Shown piece after piece: positions 35,802-44,652 of a stretch of 64,000 nucleotides of DNA (position 1 is the first letter of the stretch; each line of letters opens with the position of its first letter). The notes under the pieces are model-generated. The model worked only from the letters and a program-made list of their open reading frames with translations. It was not told where the DNA came from and did no database searches. Where the stretch lies: contig NZ_CP011102.1 in the NCBI RefSeq assembly GCF_003534205.1, positions 1,128,036 to 1,192,035 of the forward strand. Reading direction: 5' to 3'. The position numbers were made by a program, and so were the translations under genes. The DNA is from Listeria weihenstephanensis. Lineage in GTDB: Bacteria > Bacillota > Bacilli > Lactobacillales > Listeriaceae.

Positions 35802-37376
35802 ATGGATTTACTAACAAGTGGCGTGACGATGATCGTGATTATTGCGGTGGCAATTTTAGTCTTATTTTTAATCGTATTTATTACGAAATATAAGACGGTT
35901 GGGCCGGATGAAGCGTTGATCGTATCAGGGAGTTATTTAGGGAAGAAAAATGTGTTCACAGATGAGGGCGGAAAACGGGTGAAGATTGTACGTGGTGGCG
36001 GTACGTTTGTTATGCCGGTATTCCAGCAATCAGCCCCGCTTAGCTTACTTTCGAGTAAGTTGGAAGTTCGGACGCCAGAAATTTATACGGAGCAAGGTGT
36101 TCCAGTAACGGCAGATGGGACGGCGATCATCAAAATTGGTGGTTCGGTTTCAGAAATTGCGACAGCAGCGGAACAGTTTCTAGGAAAGACAACGCAGGAA
36201 CGTGAAAATGAAGCGATTGAGGTCGTGGAAGGGCATTTACGTGCGATTCTAGGTTCGATGACCGTGGAAGAAATATATAAAAATCGTGATAAGTTCTCCC
36301 AAGAAGTTCAAGGTGTTGCGACGCAAGATTTGTCGAAAATGGGACTTATTATCGTATCGTTTACGCTGAAAGAAGTACGCGATAACAATGGTTATTTGGA
36401 CGCGTTAGGTAAACCACGGATTGCGCAAGTGAAGCGTGATGCGGATGTTGCCGAAGCCGAAGCGACGAAAGAAACGCGGATGAGACGTGCGGAAGCGGAA
36501 AAAGAAGCAACGCGCGCCGAGTTAGAACGCAAAACAGAGATCGCCGAAGCAGAGAAGCAAAATCAATTGAAAGTTGCGGAATATCGTAGTGAGCAAGAAA
36601 CTGCGAAGGCCGTAGCCGATCAGGCGTATGATTTGGAATCGGCACGTTCGAAACAAGAAGTTATCGAGCAACAAATGCAAGTAAAAATCATCGAGCGTGA
36701 GAAGCAAATTGAGTTAGAAGATCGCGAAATTAAGCGTCGCGAACGTCAATATGACGCCGAAGTGAAGAAAAAAGCAGATGCGGATCGTTATTCGATTGAA
36801 CAAGCGGCCGCAGCGCGTAAGAGTCAAGAGTACGCCGAAGCCGAAGCGAATCAATACAGAATTGAAACGCTAGCCAAAGCTGAGGCGGAGCAAGTACGTG
36901 TGCAAGGTATCGCCAAAGCTGATTCCGAGCGTGCACAAGGTACAGCGGCAGCAGAGGTTATCAAATTGCAAGGTCTTGCCGAAGCCGAAGCGAAACAAAA
37001 AATTGCGGAAGCGTATGAGTTGTACGGACAAGCTGCGATGCTGGATATGATCGTGAGCATGCTTCCTGAGTACGCGAAACAAGTTGCCGCTCCGATGGCT
37101 AACATCGATTCGATCACAGTTGTGGATACTGGAAGTAGTGAAACGAACGGTGGCGCGAATAAAGTGAGTGGTTACGCCACGAATTTGATGGCGACAGCGC
37201 AAGAAAGTTTGAAAGCAACGACGGGTCTTGATATTCGTGAATTACTTGAGAATTTCTCTGGCAAAGGCAACGTGAAAAATAGCATTGAAGATTTGACGAA
37301 TGCTGTGAAATCACAGAAGCCTGAGGAAATTGTAGAAGTGGAAATTCCGAGTGAGGACGTTGAAGAGGTTAAATAA
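35802..37376 (+). CDS. floT: Flotillin (FloT/YuaG-like)
   Basis: 524-aa membrane scaffold protein of the SPFH/flotillin family that marks functional membrane microdomains and affects membrane fluidity, protein secretion and signalling. An N-terminal hydrophobic hairpin (residues 6-28) precedes the SPFH domain (about 35-200, with GGTFVMPVFQQ and VEEIYKNRDKFSQEV). A long coiled coil (about 205-385) follows, rich in Ala-Glu repeats such as AEAEATKETRMRRAEAEKEA. A C-terminal oligomerisation region ends the protein. AAGGAGGAATTAC precedes the ATG. The NfeD-like partner is upstream. Confidence 0.95.
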   Translation: MDLLTSGVTMIVIIAVAILVLFLIVFITKYKTVGPDEALIVSGSYLGKKNVFTDEGGKRVKIVRGGGTFVMPVFQQSAPLSLLSSKLEVRTPEIYTEQGVPVTADGTAIIKIGGSVSEIATAAEQFLGKTTQERENEAIEVVEGHLRAILGSMTVEEIYKNRDKFSQEVQGVATQDLSKMGLIIVSFTLKEVRDNNGYLDALGKPRIAQVKRDADVAEAEATKETRMRRAEAEKEATRAELERKTEIAEAEKQNQLKVAEYRSEQETAKAVADQAYDLESARSKQEVIEQQMQVKIIEREKQIELEDREIKRRERQYDAEVKKKADADRYSIEQAAAARKSQEYAEAEANQYRIETLAKAEAEQVRVQGIAKADSERAQGTAAAEVIKLQGLAEAEAKQKIAEAYELYGQAAMLDMIVSMLPEYAKQVAAPMANIDSITVVDTGSSETNGGANKVSGYATNLMATAQESLKATTGLDIRELLENFSGKGNVKNSIEDLTNAVKSQKPEEIVEVEIPSEDVEEVK

Positions 37377-37385
37377 GTTTTGAAG

Positions 37386-37414
37386 GGAACTATCATCTTA
37401 GTTGATGATAGTTT
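37386..37414 (+). terminator. floT terminator hairpin, first copy
   Basis: ACTATCATC-TTAG-TTGATGATAGT hairpin directly after the flotillin stop. The T tract is cut short by repeat A3, and the full 29 bp is repeated exactly at 37578-37606. Confidence 0.75.
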
Positions 37415-37577
37415 CAGCGTGTCGACAAACACTCATTTTCGTCGTTAAAAGCTCTGTTCCAGTGCTCTCGTACTCCAGTACGCTCCGCGCCGGTACTCGC
37501 TTTTGCCTAGAAACTAAGCATTTGTCGACACGCTGAAGTTTAGCGAAGTATCATGTATGGCAGTTTTTCTACAGTCT
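37415..37577. repeat. Family A intergenic repeat, copy A3 (best short copy)
   Basis: 163-bp element beginning CAGCGTGTCGACAAACACTC. Its inverted right end (TTTGTCGACACGCTG, 37519-37533 region) is followed by a conserved tail AAGTTTAGCGAAGTATCATG ending in GTTTTTCTACAGTCT. Inner palindromic words include CGTACTCCAGTACG. It is flanked on both sides by an identical 29-bp sequence containing the floT terminator hairpin. Confidence 0.9.
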
Positions 37578-37611
37578 GGAACTATCATCTTAGTTGATGA
37601 TAGTTTTTTTA
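37578..37611 (+). terminator. floT terminator hairpin, second copy with full T tract
   Basis: Exact repeat of 37386-37414, here followed by seven T residues. It is 163 bp further downstream, after repeat A3. Confidence 0.85.
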
Positions 37612-37725
37612 GTGTGCTGTGGTTTCGAAAGTAAGAAGTTATATGAATAAGCTAACAGTTGAAAATTGTAGTGACATACGTTACGATTTGATGGAGACGG
37701 ATACCTATAAAAGGAGTACATAAAA

Positions 37726-38811
37726 ATGAAAAATACTGCGAAAATATGCTTTATAGTTTTATTCACAATAATAATATTTCAAACGCCGCTCAGTGTATTC
37801 GCATCAAAAATCGTTCAATCAGATCGTGAAGTCAACCAATCCGATGAAGCGGGAAGTATAGATAGTTATTACAAGGAAAATGTTACGGGAAAGAACATCA
37901 AAATCGCCATTTTAGACACTGGTATTGATAAATCCAATCGTGATCTGACTTTCAAAAAAGGTATAAATTTCACGACAAACAATGCTGCCGATTTTTCCGA
38001 TAAGAATGGTCATGGAACAAAGATCGCAGGCATTATTGGCGCACGTAAAAATGGCGAGGGTCTCATTGGAATCGCGCCTAATTCCGAGCTTTATATCGCG
38101 AAGGTTGCCAATGATAGCGGAAAAGTTGGATTTGACGATGTCGTTAAAGGCTTAAACTGGGCGATCGATCAGAAAGTGGATATTATCAATATTAGTTTAG
38201 AGTTTGGTAAAGGGAATTCCGAATTGAAGCAGGCGATAAATAATGCGATAGAAAATAATATTATCGTTATCGCATCATCTGGAAACATTCGGGCAGAAGG
38301 AGATACGTTTAAAGCTTATCCGGGCGCTTATCCAAATGTCATCTCTGTTGGCATGCTAAATTTACAAGGTCAAATCTACGCTGACGAATTTAAAGAAAAG
38401 AAAGTCGACGTCTATGCGCCAGGTGAGGATTTAACAAGCACTTACTTCGATAATAAATTGACACTAGATACAGGTGTTTCTTATGCTACTGCTTACGCTT
38501 CTGGTTTTGCAGCACTGGTCATGGAAGGTAAGCAAAAAGCTGGTGAAAAGGTAAGTCATGATACGGTTTTAAAAACGATGAAAGCTGATTTAAATCAAGG
38601 CATCGATGGAGCTACGTGGTATGTTTATATCGGGCTAATCCTTAATATTGCAACGGTGTGCGCATTTGTTTGCCTCGCAATTTATAGCCTCATATCTTAC
38701 CAGAAATCCCTACCTAAAAAGTGGCCAACGAAAATCTTGCTAACGGCACTAATTATTATAGTTATCGTAAATATAGTTGGAAGAGCTTTTGTCTATTTCA
38801 TGAGCACCTAA
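37726..38811 (+). CDS. Membrane-anchored subtilisin-like (S8) serine protease
   Basis: 361-aa protease. A signal peptide or anchor (residues 1-26) is followed by a compact subtilase domain without an obvious long propeptide. The triad is complete: Asp in IAILDTGID, His in NGHGTKIAGIIG, Ser in DTGVSYATAYASGFAALV; the oxyanion Asn is in IVIASSGN. The usual GTSMA serine motif is GVSYA here. The last 65 residues form two transmembrane helices separated by a short basic loop (SYQKSLPKKWPTK), so the protease domain should face outside. AAAAGGAG precedes the ATG. It stands alone between two terminators and no substrate gene is adjacent. Confidence 0.85.
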   Translation: MKNTAKICFIVLFTIIIFQTPLSVFASKIVQSDREVNQSDEAGSIDSYYKENVTGKNIKIAILDTGIDKSNRDLTFKKGINFTTNNAADFSDKNGHGTKIAGIIGARKNGEGLIGIAPNSELYIAKVANDSGKVGFDDVVKGLNWAIDQKVDIINISLEFGKGNSELKQAINNAIENNIIVIASSGNIRAEGDTFKAYPGAYPNVISVGMLNLQGQIYADEFKEKKVDVYAPGEDLTSTYFDNKLTLDTGVSYATAYASGFAALVMEGKQKAGEKVSHDTVLKTMKADLNQGIDGATWYVYIGLILNIATVCAFVCLAIYSLISYQKSLPKKWPTKILLTALIIIVIVNIVGRAFVYFMST

Positions 38812-38829
38812 ATATATTAATATGAATTT

Positions 38830-38864
38830 ATCTAGATGTGTAGCTCGATGCATCTAGATTTTTT
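38830..38864 (+). terminator. Terminator after the subtilase
   Basis: ATCTAGATG (38830-38838) and CATCTAGAT (38851-38859) form a 9-bp perfect stem followed by five or six T residues. Confidence 0.85.
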
Positions 38865-38940
38865 ACTGAAAATAAGACAAAGAAAACTCTGAATTTGATG
38901 CGAATTTTACAAGTTGTTATCGTTAACAGTTTTATTTAGG

Positions 38941-38992
38941 TTGATTTTAACAGGAGACCTTGCTTATACTTTAATAAAGGAAAGCGCTTTCC
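38941..38992 (+). promoter_or_regulatory. Pullulanase promoter with a cre (CcpA) site
   Basis: TTGATT (38941-38946), 18-bp spacer, TATACT (38965-38970). Immediately downstream, at the expected transcription start, the perfect palindrome GGAAAGCGCTTTCC (38979-38992) matches the catabolite-responsive element core. Bound CcpA would block transcription when preferred sugars are present, which suits a starch-degrading enzyme. Confidence 0.8.
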
Positions 38993-39017
38993 TAAAAACG
39001 AAAAAGGGGTAGCTAAT

Positions 39018-42000
39018 TTGAAAAAAATGTGGCGTAAGTATCTAGTCGTTTTGATCGTTCTTTTATTTGGAGTACAGAGTTTTGGCGTTGGAATTGAGGG
39101 GTTTGCGGAGGAAGCGGCGACATCTGAAACCAAGGCCAATGTAGAGAGCAAGCTTGTTAGCAGTGTCAATGATGGTGTTTTAGCGGAAAATAAAGAGAGT
39201 AAAACGAAAGTCATTGTGCATTATAATCCGAAAGATCAGGCGAGTAAAGCTTGGCAAATGTGGGTTTGGAATAATGATGGTGTTGCTGGGCATGAGGTTG
39301 TTTTTGAAGACACGAATGCGTATGGCGACTATTCTAAGGTAGCGGTAATTGATGCGGAAGGCGTGCAGGAAGAACTGGGATTCCTGATTAAAAATGGTTC
39401 TGGTTGGGGTGGCGACCGCGATATTCCAAGTGATCGCTATATTAAAACGAAAGACGGAATCACTGAGGTTTGGCTGGAATTTGGGAAGGAAGAGATGTCT
39501 GCAAAACCGGCTAATTTAGCGGATCTGCCGAGTCACGATAATTTGGACGTGACGTTTTACTATCATCGTGATGACAAGGATTACAGCGATTGGTTCGTGC
39601 ATTCTTGGGCAGAGGGAGCAACGAGTACGCAAAAACTTGATTTCAAAGATGGGCAGTCGGACGGTGAGTGGCAATCTGTGAAAGCGAATTTTAGTGGGGT
39701 AAGTCTGTCCAATATCGGCTTTACCATTGCGCGAGATGTGAATGGGGCGTGGGAAAAAGACGGGACAGAGGATGACAGAATGGTGTATCTGTTTACCGAT
39801 GATGGGAAGGCTGAGGTTTGGATTGTAAGTGGTGATAAAACGAATTACCGAAATCCGAATTTTGCGGATGTGACGAAGCAAATAAAAACAGCGAGTTTGG
39901 CAAGTTTCAGAGAGGTGAAAGTGACGCTAAACCGTGATGCGACAGCGCTTGATTTGATGGCGGATGTTACGCTTACTGAGGACGGGAACGCGGTTGCGAT
40001 TTCGAATATTCGGAGGGACGCGACAAACCCAGCTATTTTTTACATTGAAACAGCGCAAGATTTGCCGATTCAAGCCGCTTTGAGCGTGAAGACGAATGGT
40101 TTTGGCGAGAAATTTGTGGATACGACTAGTATTGTTAGAAATCCTGATTTTGACAAGAAATTTGCGTATACAGGCACCGAACCGCTTGGCGCAACGTATG
40201 GCGCGGAGCAGAGTGTCTGGCGTTTGTGGGCACCGACTGCTGCAAGTGTGAAATTGACGACGTATCAAGATAATTTGCCGAATAGTGCTGTGGCGCAAAG
40301 TTATGACATGACACCGAAAGCCCAGGGGATTTGGGAGTTTGCTGCGAAAATTCCGTCGGGAACGGCGTACACGTATGAGCTTGTTTTTGCGGACGGGAAG
40401 AAAGCGACGTCTCAAGATCCGTATGCCAAAGCGGCGACGGCAAATGGAAATCGTTCGGTGATTTTAGATCCAGCGCAAATGGTGCCGGCGAATTGGGAAA
40501 CGAGTCGCATGCCAGCGTTTACGAATCCGACAGATGCGATTATTTATGAAATGCATGTTCGTGATTTCTCCATTGCGAATAAAGATACGGTCCACAAAGG
40601 GAAATATTTAGGTGTGATTGAAGAAGGAACGAAGACGGCGAATGGGGACGCGACGGGAATCGATTATTTGAAAAATCTCGGCATCACGCATGTTCAAATT
40701 TTGCCGATGTTTGATTATGCATCGCTTGACGAGGAAAAGCATCAAAGTACTTCCGAACAACTCGGTGCGTTTCCGTATAATTGGGGATATGATCCGAAAA
40801 ATTACAATGTCCCGGAAGGTAGTTATAGCACGAATCCGTACAATCCTGTGACGCGAATTCATGAGGCAAAGCAGATGGTTCAGGGCCTCCATAACAATGG
40901 TTTGCGTGTGATTATGGACGTTGTGTATAACCATGTATATGAGGCTGGCGCGCATTCTTTTGAAAAAACGGTACCGGGATATTACTTCCGCTACGGTGAT
41001 GATGGCAAGCTTTCTAATGGAACAGGTGTTGGGAATGATACGGCGTCGGAACGTGCGATGATGCGTAAATATATGGTTGACAGTGTCGCTTATTGGGCGA
41101 AGGAATACCACATGGATGGCTTTCGTTTTGATTTGATGGGCATTCACGATGTCGATACGATGAACGCGATTAAGGCGGAACTGAACAAAATTGACCCATC
41201 GATCATCGTTCTTGGCGAAGGTTGGGATTTAGGTACGCCGCTTGCAAGTGATGCAAAAGCGAACCAAAAAAATGCCTCCAAAATGCCAGAAATTGCGCAT
41301 TTTAATGACTCGATTCGTGATGCTATTAAGGGAAGCACATGGGGTGGTCAAGAAGCGGAACCTGGTTTTGTAAATGGCGCGACTGGAAAAGAAGAGCTGG
41401 TTGCAAAGAACATTTTAGCGGGGAGTTTGCGTGATCAAGGTCAAGGTATTTATGATTTTGCCAAGCCGAGTCAGGTGATTCAGTATGCGGAGGCTCATGA
41501 TAATTTGACGCTTTGGGACAAGCTTTCGTACTCGAATCCAAATGATACCGAAGCAGATAAAAAGAAAATGCAGAAGTTGGCGACGGATATCGTGTTACTC
41601 TCACAAGGCGTGCCGTTTATCCACGCTGGACAAGAATTTTTCCGGACGAAAGATCGTGATGAGAACAGTTACCAATCGAGTGACGCGATCAATAAGTTGG
41701 ACTGGGATCGTTATGCGGACAATGTGGAATCGGTGAAAGAAACGCAAGCCGTGATGCAACTTCGCAACACAGAGCCACTTTTCCGAATGACAGATTATGC
41801 CGAGATCAATCAGAAAATGAAGATTATCAAGCAAGACGAAAATGTGATCGCGTATGAAATGAAAGAGGCTGAAACATCTTATATCGTGATTTTCAATGCG
41901 AATAAAGCGGAAAAAGAGATCGCGATTCCAGCTAATCAGTACAGCGTTAGAATTGGAGAAACAACGACGAATTTAGCTACAAAAGCGAGTTCTGTGAAAG

Positions 42001-42824
42001 CGCCAGCGCTATCGACGCTCGTTTTGAAAAACGGCAAGGCCATGTTTCAAATCGATGCCAAAGCTGGTGTCGGTGGAACGATTACGCCGAACGGAAAACA
42101 GAGTTACAATGCGGGTGAAAAGCCAAGCTTTGCGGTGCAGGCCGACGCAGGATATCGCGTGAAACAAGTGCTTGTAGATGGGAAAGTGGTGATGCTTTCT
42201 GGAATGACGTATATATTTGACGCGCTAACTGCGGGGCACACGATCGAAGTAGTTTTTGAAACGTTAGCAAAAAATAACGCGATTGAAAGTCTGAACAAAA
42301 TATCTCTACCATTATCCGAATTACAGACGATTTCTGGGGAAACTGCGAAAAAATCGTATCTCCTGAAAAAACTGGAAGCGCGTGGTTATTACAATTTGGA
42401 AGGGGACACGGAGCGACATGATCTGGATGTAATGCTTGACGTGGCGAATCTCAATTGGGCGGCACCCAAAGCGGGAGTTTATGAAGGTACGCTATCGTTG
42501 GCATCAGAAAGTAAAGCCAGAGCTGCAACGACAAAATCGGTGCAGATCACATTGACGGCAGCGGCAACAATACCTAAACCTGGCGACACAGGCGAAACAA
42601 CGCCAACAAACCCGGCGACTCCGATAGATCCAGATAATGAAGCGACAATTACGCCACCAAAAAATGACTCGAACATACAAGTAGGAGAAACCGCGAAAAC
42701 ACCAGAACAAGATTTACCAGCAACGGGTGATACGCAGACATCTTTATGGCTCATTTTAATAGGTTCCATATTGATTCTCGGAAGTGTATTTACCTTGTTC
42801 GCACGCAGAAATAGAAATAACTAA
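39018..42824 (+). CDS. pulA: Wall-anchored type I pullulanase
   Basis: 1,268-aa secreted enzyme that hydrolyses alpha-1,6 links in pullulan, glycogen and starch. Signal peptide (cleavage near AEE, residue 32), two starch-binding CBM41 domains (VHYNPKDQASKAWQMWVWN and TFYYHRDDKDYSDWFVHSW), then a CBM48 domain (SVWRLWAPTAASVKL). The GH13 domain has YNWGYDP, VYNHVYE, DGFRFDLMGIHD (nucleophile Asp), VLGEGWD (acid Glu) and EAHDNLTLWDK. After it come an InlB-B-like repeat, a linker and the sortase signal LPATGD with a hydrophobic helix and RRNRNN. The start is TTG at 39018 after AAAGGGG; an in-frame ATG lies at 39027. Probably CcpA-repressed. Confidence 0.93.
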   Translation: MKKMWRKYLVVLIVLLFGVQSFGVGIEGFAEEAATSETKANVESKLVSSVNDGVLAENKESKTKVIVHYNPKDQASKAWQMWVWNNDGVAGHEVVFEDTNAYGDYSKVAVIDAEGVQEELGFLIKNGSGWGGDRDIPSDRYIKTKDGITEVWLEFGKEEMSAKPANLADLPSHDNLDVTFYYHRDDKDYSDWFVHSWAEGATSTQKLDFKDGQSDGEWQSVKANFSGVSLSNIGFTIARDVNGAWEKDGTEDDRMVYLFTDDGKAEVWIVSGDKTNYRNPNFADVTKQIKTASLASFREVKVTLNRDATALDLMADVTLTEDGNAVAISNIRRDATNPAIFYIETAQDLPIQAALSVKTNGFGEKFVDTTSIVRNPDFDKKFAYTGTEPLGATYGAEQSVWRLWAPTAASVKLTTYQDNLPNSAVAQSYDMTPKAQGIWEFAAKIPSGTAYTYELVFADGKKATSQDPYAKAATANGNRSVILDPAQMVPANWETSRMPAFTNPTDAIIYEMHVRDFSIANKDTVHKGKYLGVIEEGTKTANGDATGIDYLKNLGITHVQILPMFDYASLDEEKHQSTSEQLGAFPYNWGYDPKNYNVPEGSYSTNPYNPVTRIHEAKQMVQGLHNNGLRVIMDVVYNHVYEAGAHSFEKTVPGYYFRYGDDGKLSNGTGVGNDTASERAMMRKYMVDSVAYWAKEYHMDGFRFDLMGIHDVDTMNAIKAELNKIDPSIIVLGEGWDLGTPLASDAKANQKNASKMPEIAHFNDSIRDAIKGSTWGGQEAEPGFVNGATGKEELVAKNILAGSLRDQGQGIYDFAKPSQVIQYAEAHDNLTLWDKLSYSNPNDTEADKKKMQKLATDIVLLSQGVPFIHAGQEFFRTKDRDENSYQSSDAINKLDWDRYADNVESVKETQAVMQLRNTEPLFRMTDYAEINQKMKIIKQDENVIAYEMKEAETSYIVIFNANKAEKEIAIPANQYSVRIGETTTNLATKASSVKAPALSTLVLKNGKAMFQIDAKAGVGGTITPNGKQSYNAGEKPSFAVQADAGYRVKQVLVDGKVVMLSGMTYIFDALTAGHTIEVVFETLAKNNAIESLNKISLPLSELQTISGETAKKSYLLKKLEARGYYNLEGDTERHDLDVMLDVANLNWAAPKAGVYEGTLSLASESKARAATTKSVQITLTAAATIPKPGDTGETTPTNPATPIDPDNEATITPPKNDSNIQVGETAKTPEQDLPATGDTQTSLWLILIGSILILGSVFTLFARRNRNN

Positions 42825-42992
42825 AAAGTTCTAATGATAAACCGATGTCATGATACGCATCGGTTTATTTGGATGTTTACTCGCACGATAAAAAGCGCGA
42901 AATCTGCCATTATTTTTCACGAAAAACTATCTCAAAAACGCCTCGATGTGATATACTAAAGAAATGTGAGTATGTCTAGGAGGAATTTTAAA

Positions 42993-44561
42993 ATGGTGCA
43001 AGATTTAAAAAAAGAGGTTGCTTCGCGCAAAACTTTTGCAATTATATCTCACCCCGATGCGGGGAAAACAACGATTACAGAGCAGTTATTGCTTTTTGGT
43101 GGAGCTATTCGCTCGGCGGGAACGGTAAAAGGAAAGAAATCAGGTAAGTTTGCGACAAGTGACTGGATGGAAATCGAGAAGCAACGTGGGATTTCGGTAA
43201 CGAGTTCTGTGATGCAATTTGATTACGACGGTTCACGGATTAATATTTTGGATACACCGGGTCACTCGGATTTCAGTGAGGATACGTACCGGACATTGAT
43301 GGCGGTAGATAGCGCTGTGATGGTTATCGATAGCGCGAAAGGAATTGAGGCGCAGACCTTGAAACTATTCAAAGTTTGTCGGATGCGCGGAATTCCGATT
43401 TTTACTTTTATCAACAAAATGGATCGTCAAGGGAAGGCGCCACTTGAGTTGCTTGCAGAATTGGAAGAAGTTTTGGGGATCGAATCGTATCCGATGAACT
43501 GGCCAATCGGGATGGGAAAAGAGCTCGGTGGCTTATATGACCGCTACCATCGTCAAGTCGAGCAATATCGTGTGGACGGCGACGAACGCTTCTTACCACT
43601 CGGTGAAAATGGCGATTTAGCAGAAGCACATCCGATTCAAAACTCGAGTTATTATGAGCAGGCGCTCGATGAAATCATGTTGCTAGATGAAGCTGGCAAT
43701 GACTTTAGCGAAGAGCGGATCGCGTCTGGCGAATTGACGCCTGTATTTTTCGGGAGCGCCCTAACGAATTTTGGTGTGGAAACATTCCTTAAAACGTATG
43801 TGAATTTCGCGCCAGCACCACAACCGCGCCAGTCTAATGAAGGTGAAATCGATCCTTACATGGATAAGTTCTCCGGATTTATCTTCAAAATTCAAGCGAA
43901 CATGAACCCAGCCCATCGTGACCGGATCGCGTTTGTACGCATTTGTTCTGGTGAATTTGAGCGTGGGATGTCGGTGAACTTAACGCGCACGGGCAAGGCG
44001 ATCAAACTTGGGAACTCCACGCAGTTTATGGCGGATGATCGCGAAACAGTCAACAGTGCCGTTGCGGGCGATATTATTGGCCTGTATGACACAGGGAATT
44101 ACCAAATTGGCGACACGATTACAAACGGTAGCAAGACGCTTCAATATGAAAAACTACCGCAATTTACGCCAGAATTATTCATGAAAGTTTCCGCAAAAAA
44201 TGTTATGAAACAAAAACATTTCCATAAAGGTGTCGAACAACTCGTTCAAGAAGGCGCGATTCAGTTATTCAAAACATGGCGCATGGAGGATTACATTATT
44301 GGTGCGGTCGGTCAACTACAATTTGAAGTATTTGAGCACCGTATGAACAATGAATATAATTCCGAAATCCGCATGGAGCCAATCGGTTCTAAAATCGCTC
44401 GCTGGATCAAAGAGGAGGACGTCGATGAGAAACTTTCAACAGCACGTAGCATGCTCGTAAAAGATCGCTTTGACAAACCACTATTCCTATTTGAAAATCA
44501 GTTCGCACTAAACTGGTTCCACGATAAGAATCCTGATATTGAGTTAACATCTTTATTATAA
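42993..44561 (+). CDS. prfC: Peptide chain release factor 3
   Basis: Translational GTPase of 522 aa that removes RF1/RF2 from the ribosome after termination. G motifs are clear: P-loop [13 protein letters not shown], switch [16 protein letters not shown] and NKMDR. The EF-G-like domains II and III follow, with the RF3-typical [13 protein letters not shown]. The ATG at 42993 has AGGAGG 9 nt upstream; the GTG at 42966 would place the ribosome site inside the coding region. A single-gene unit ending in a hairpin terminator. Confidence 0.95.
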   Translation: MVQDLKKEVASRKTFAIISHPDAGKTTITEQLLLFGGAIRSAGTVKGKKSGKFATSDWMEIEKQRGISVTSSVMQFDYDGSRINILDTPGHSDFSEDTYRTLMAVDSAVMVIDSAKGIEAQTLKLFKVCRMRGIPIFTFINKMDRQGKAPLELLAELEEVLGIESYPMNWPIGMGKELGGLYDRYHRQVEQYRVDGDERFLPLGENGDLAEAHPIQNSSYYEQALDEIMLLDEAGNDFSEERIASGELTPVFFGSALTNFGVETFLKTYVNFAPAPQPRQSNEGEIDPYMDKFSGFIFKIQANMNPAHRDRIAFVRICSGEFERGMSVNLTRTGKAIKLGNSTQFMADDRETVNSAVAGDIIGLYDTGNYQIGDTITNGSKTLQYEKLPQFTPELFMKVSAKNVMKQKHFHKGVEQLVQEGAIQLFKTWRMEDYIIGAVGQLQFEVFEHRMNNEYNSEIRMEPIGSKIARWIKEEDVDEKLSTARSMLVKDRFDKPLFLFENQFALNWFHDKNPDIELTSLL

Positions 44562-44566
44562 AAACG

Positions 44567-44593
44567 AAGAGTCCTTTTACGGGCTCTTTTTTG
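44567..44593 (+). terminator. Terminator of prfC
   Basis: AAGAGTCC (44567-44574) pairs with GGGCTCTT (44581-44588) with one G-U pair, followed by T residues. Confidence 0.85.
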
Positions 44594-44652
44594 CATGTTT
44601 AAACGGAAAAGAACAAGGGAAAAAATAGGCAGAATATCAAAGGGGTGGAATG

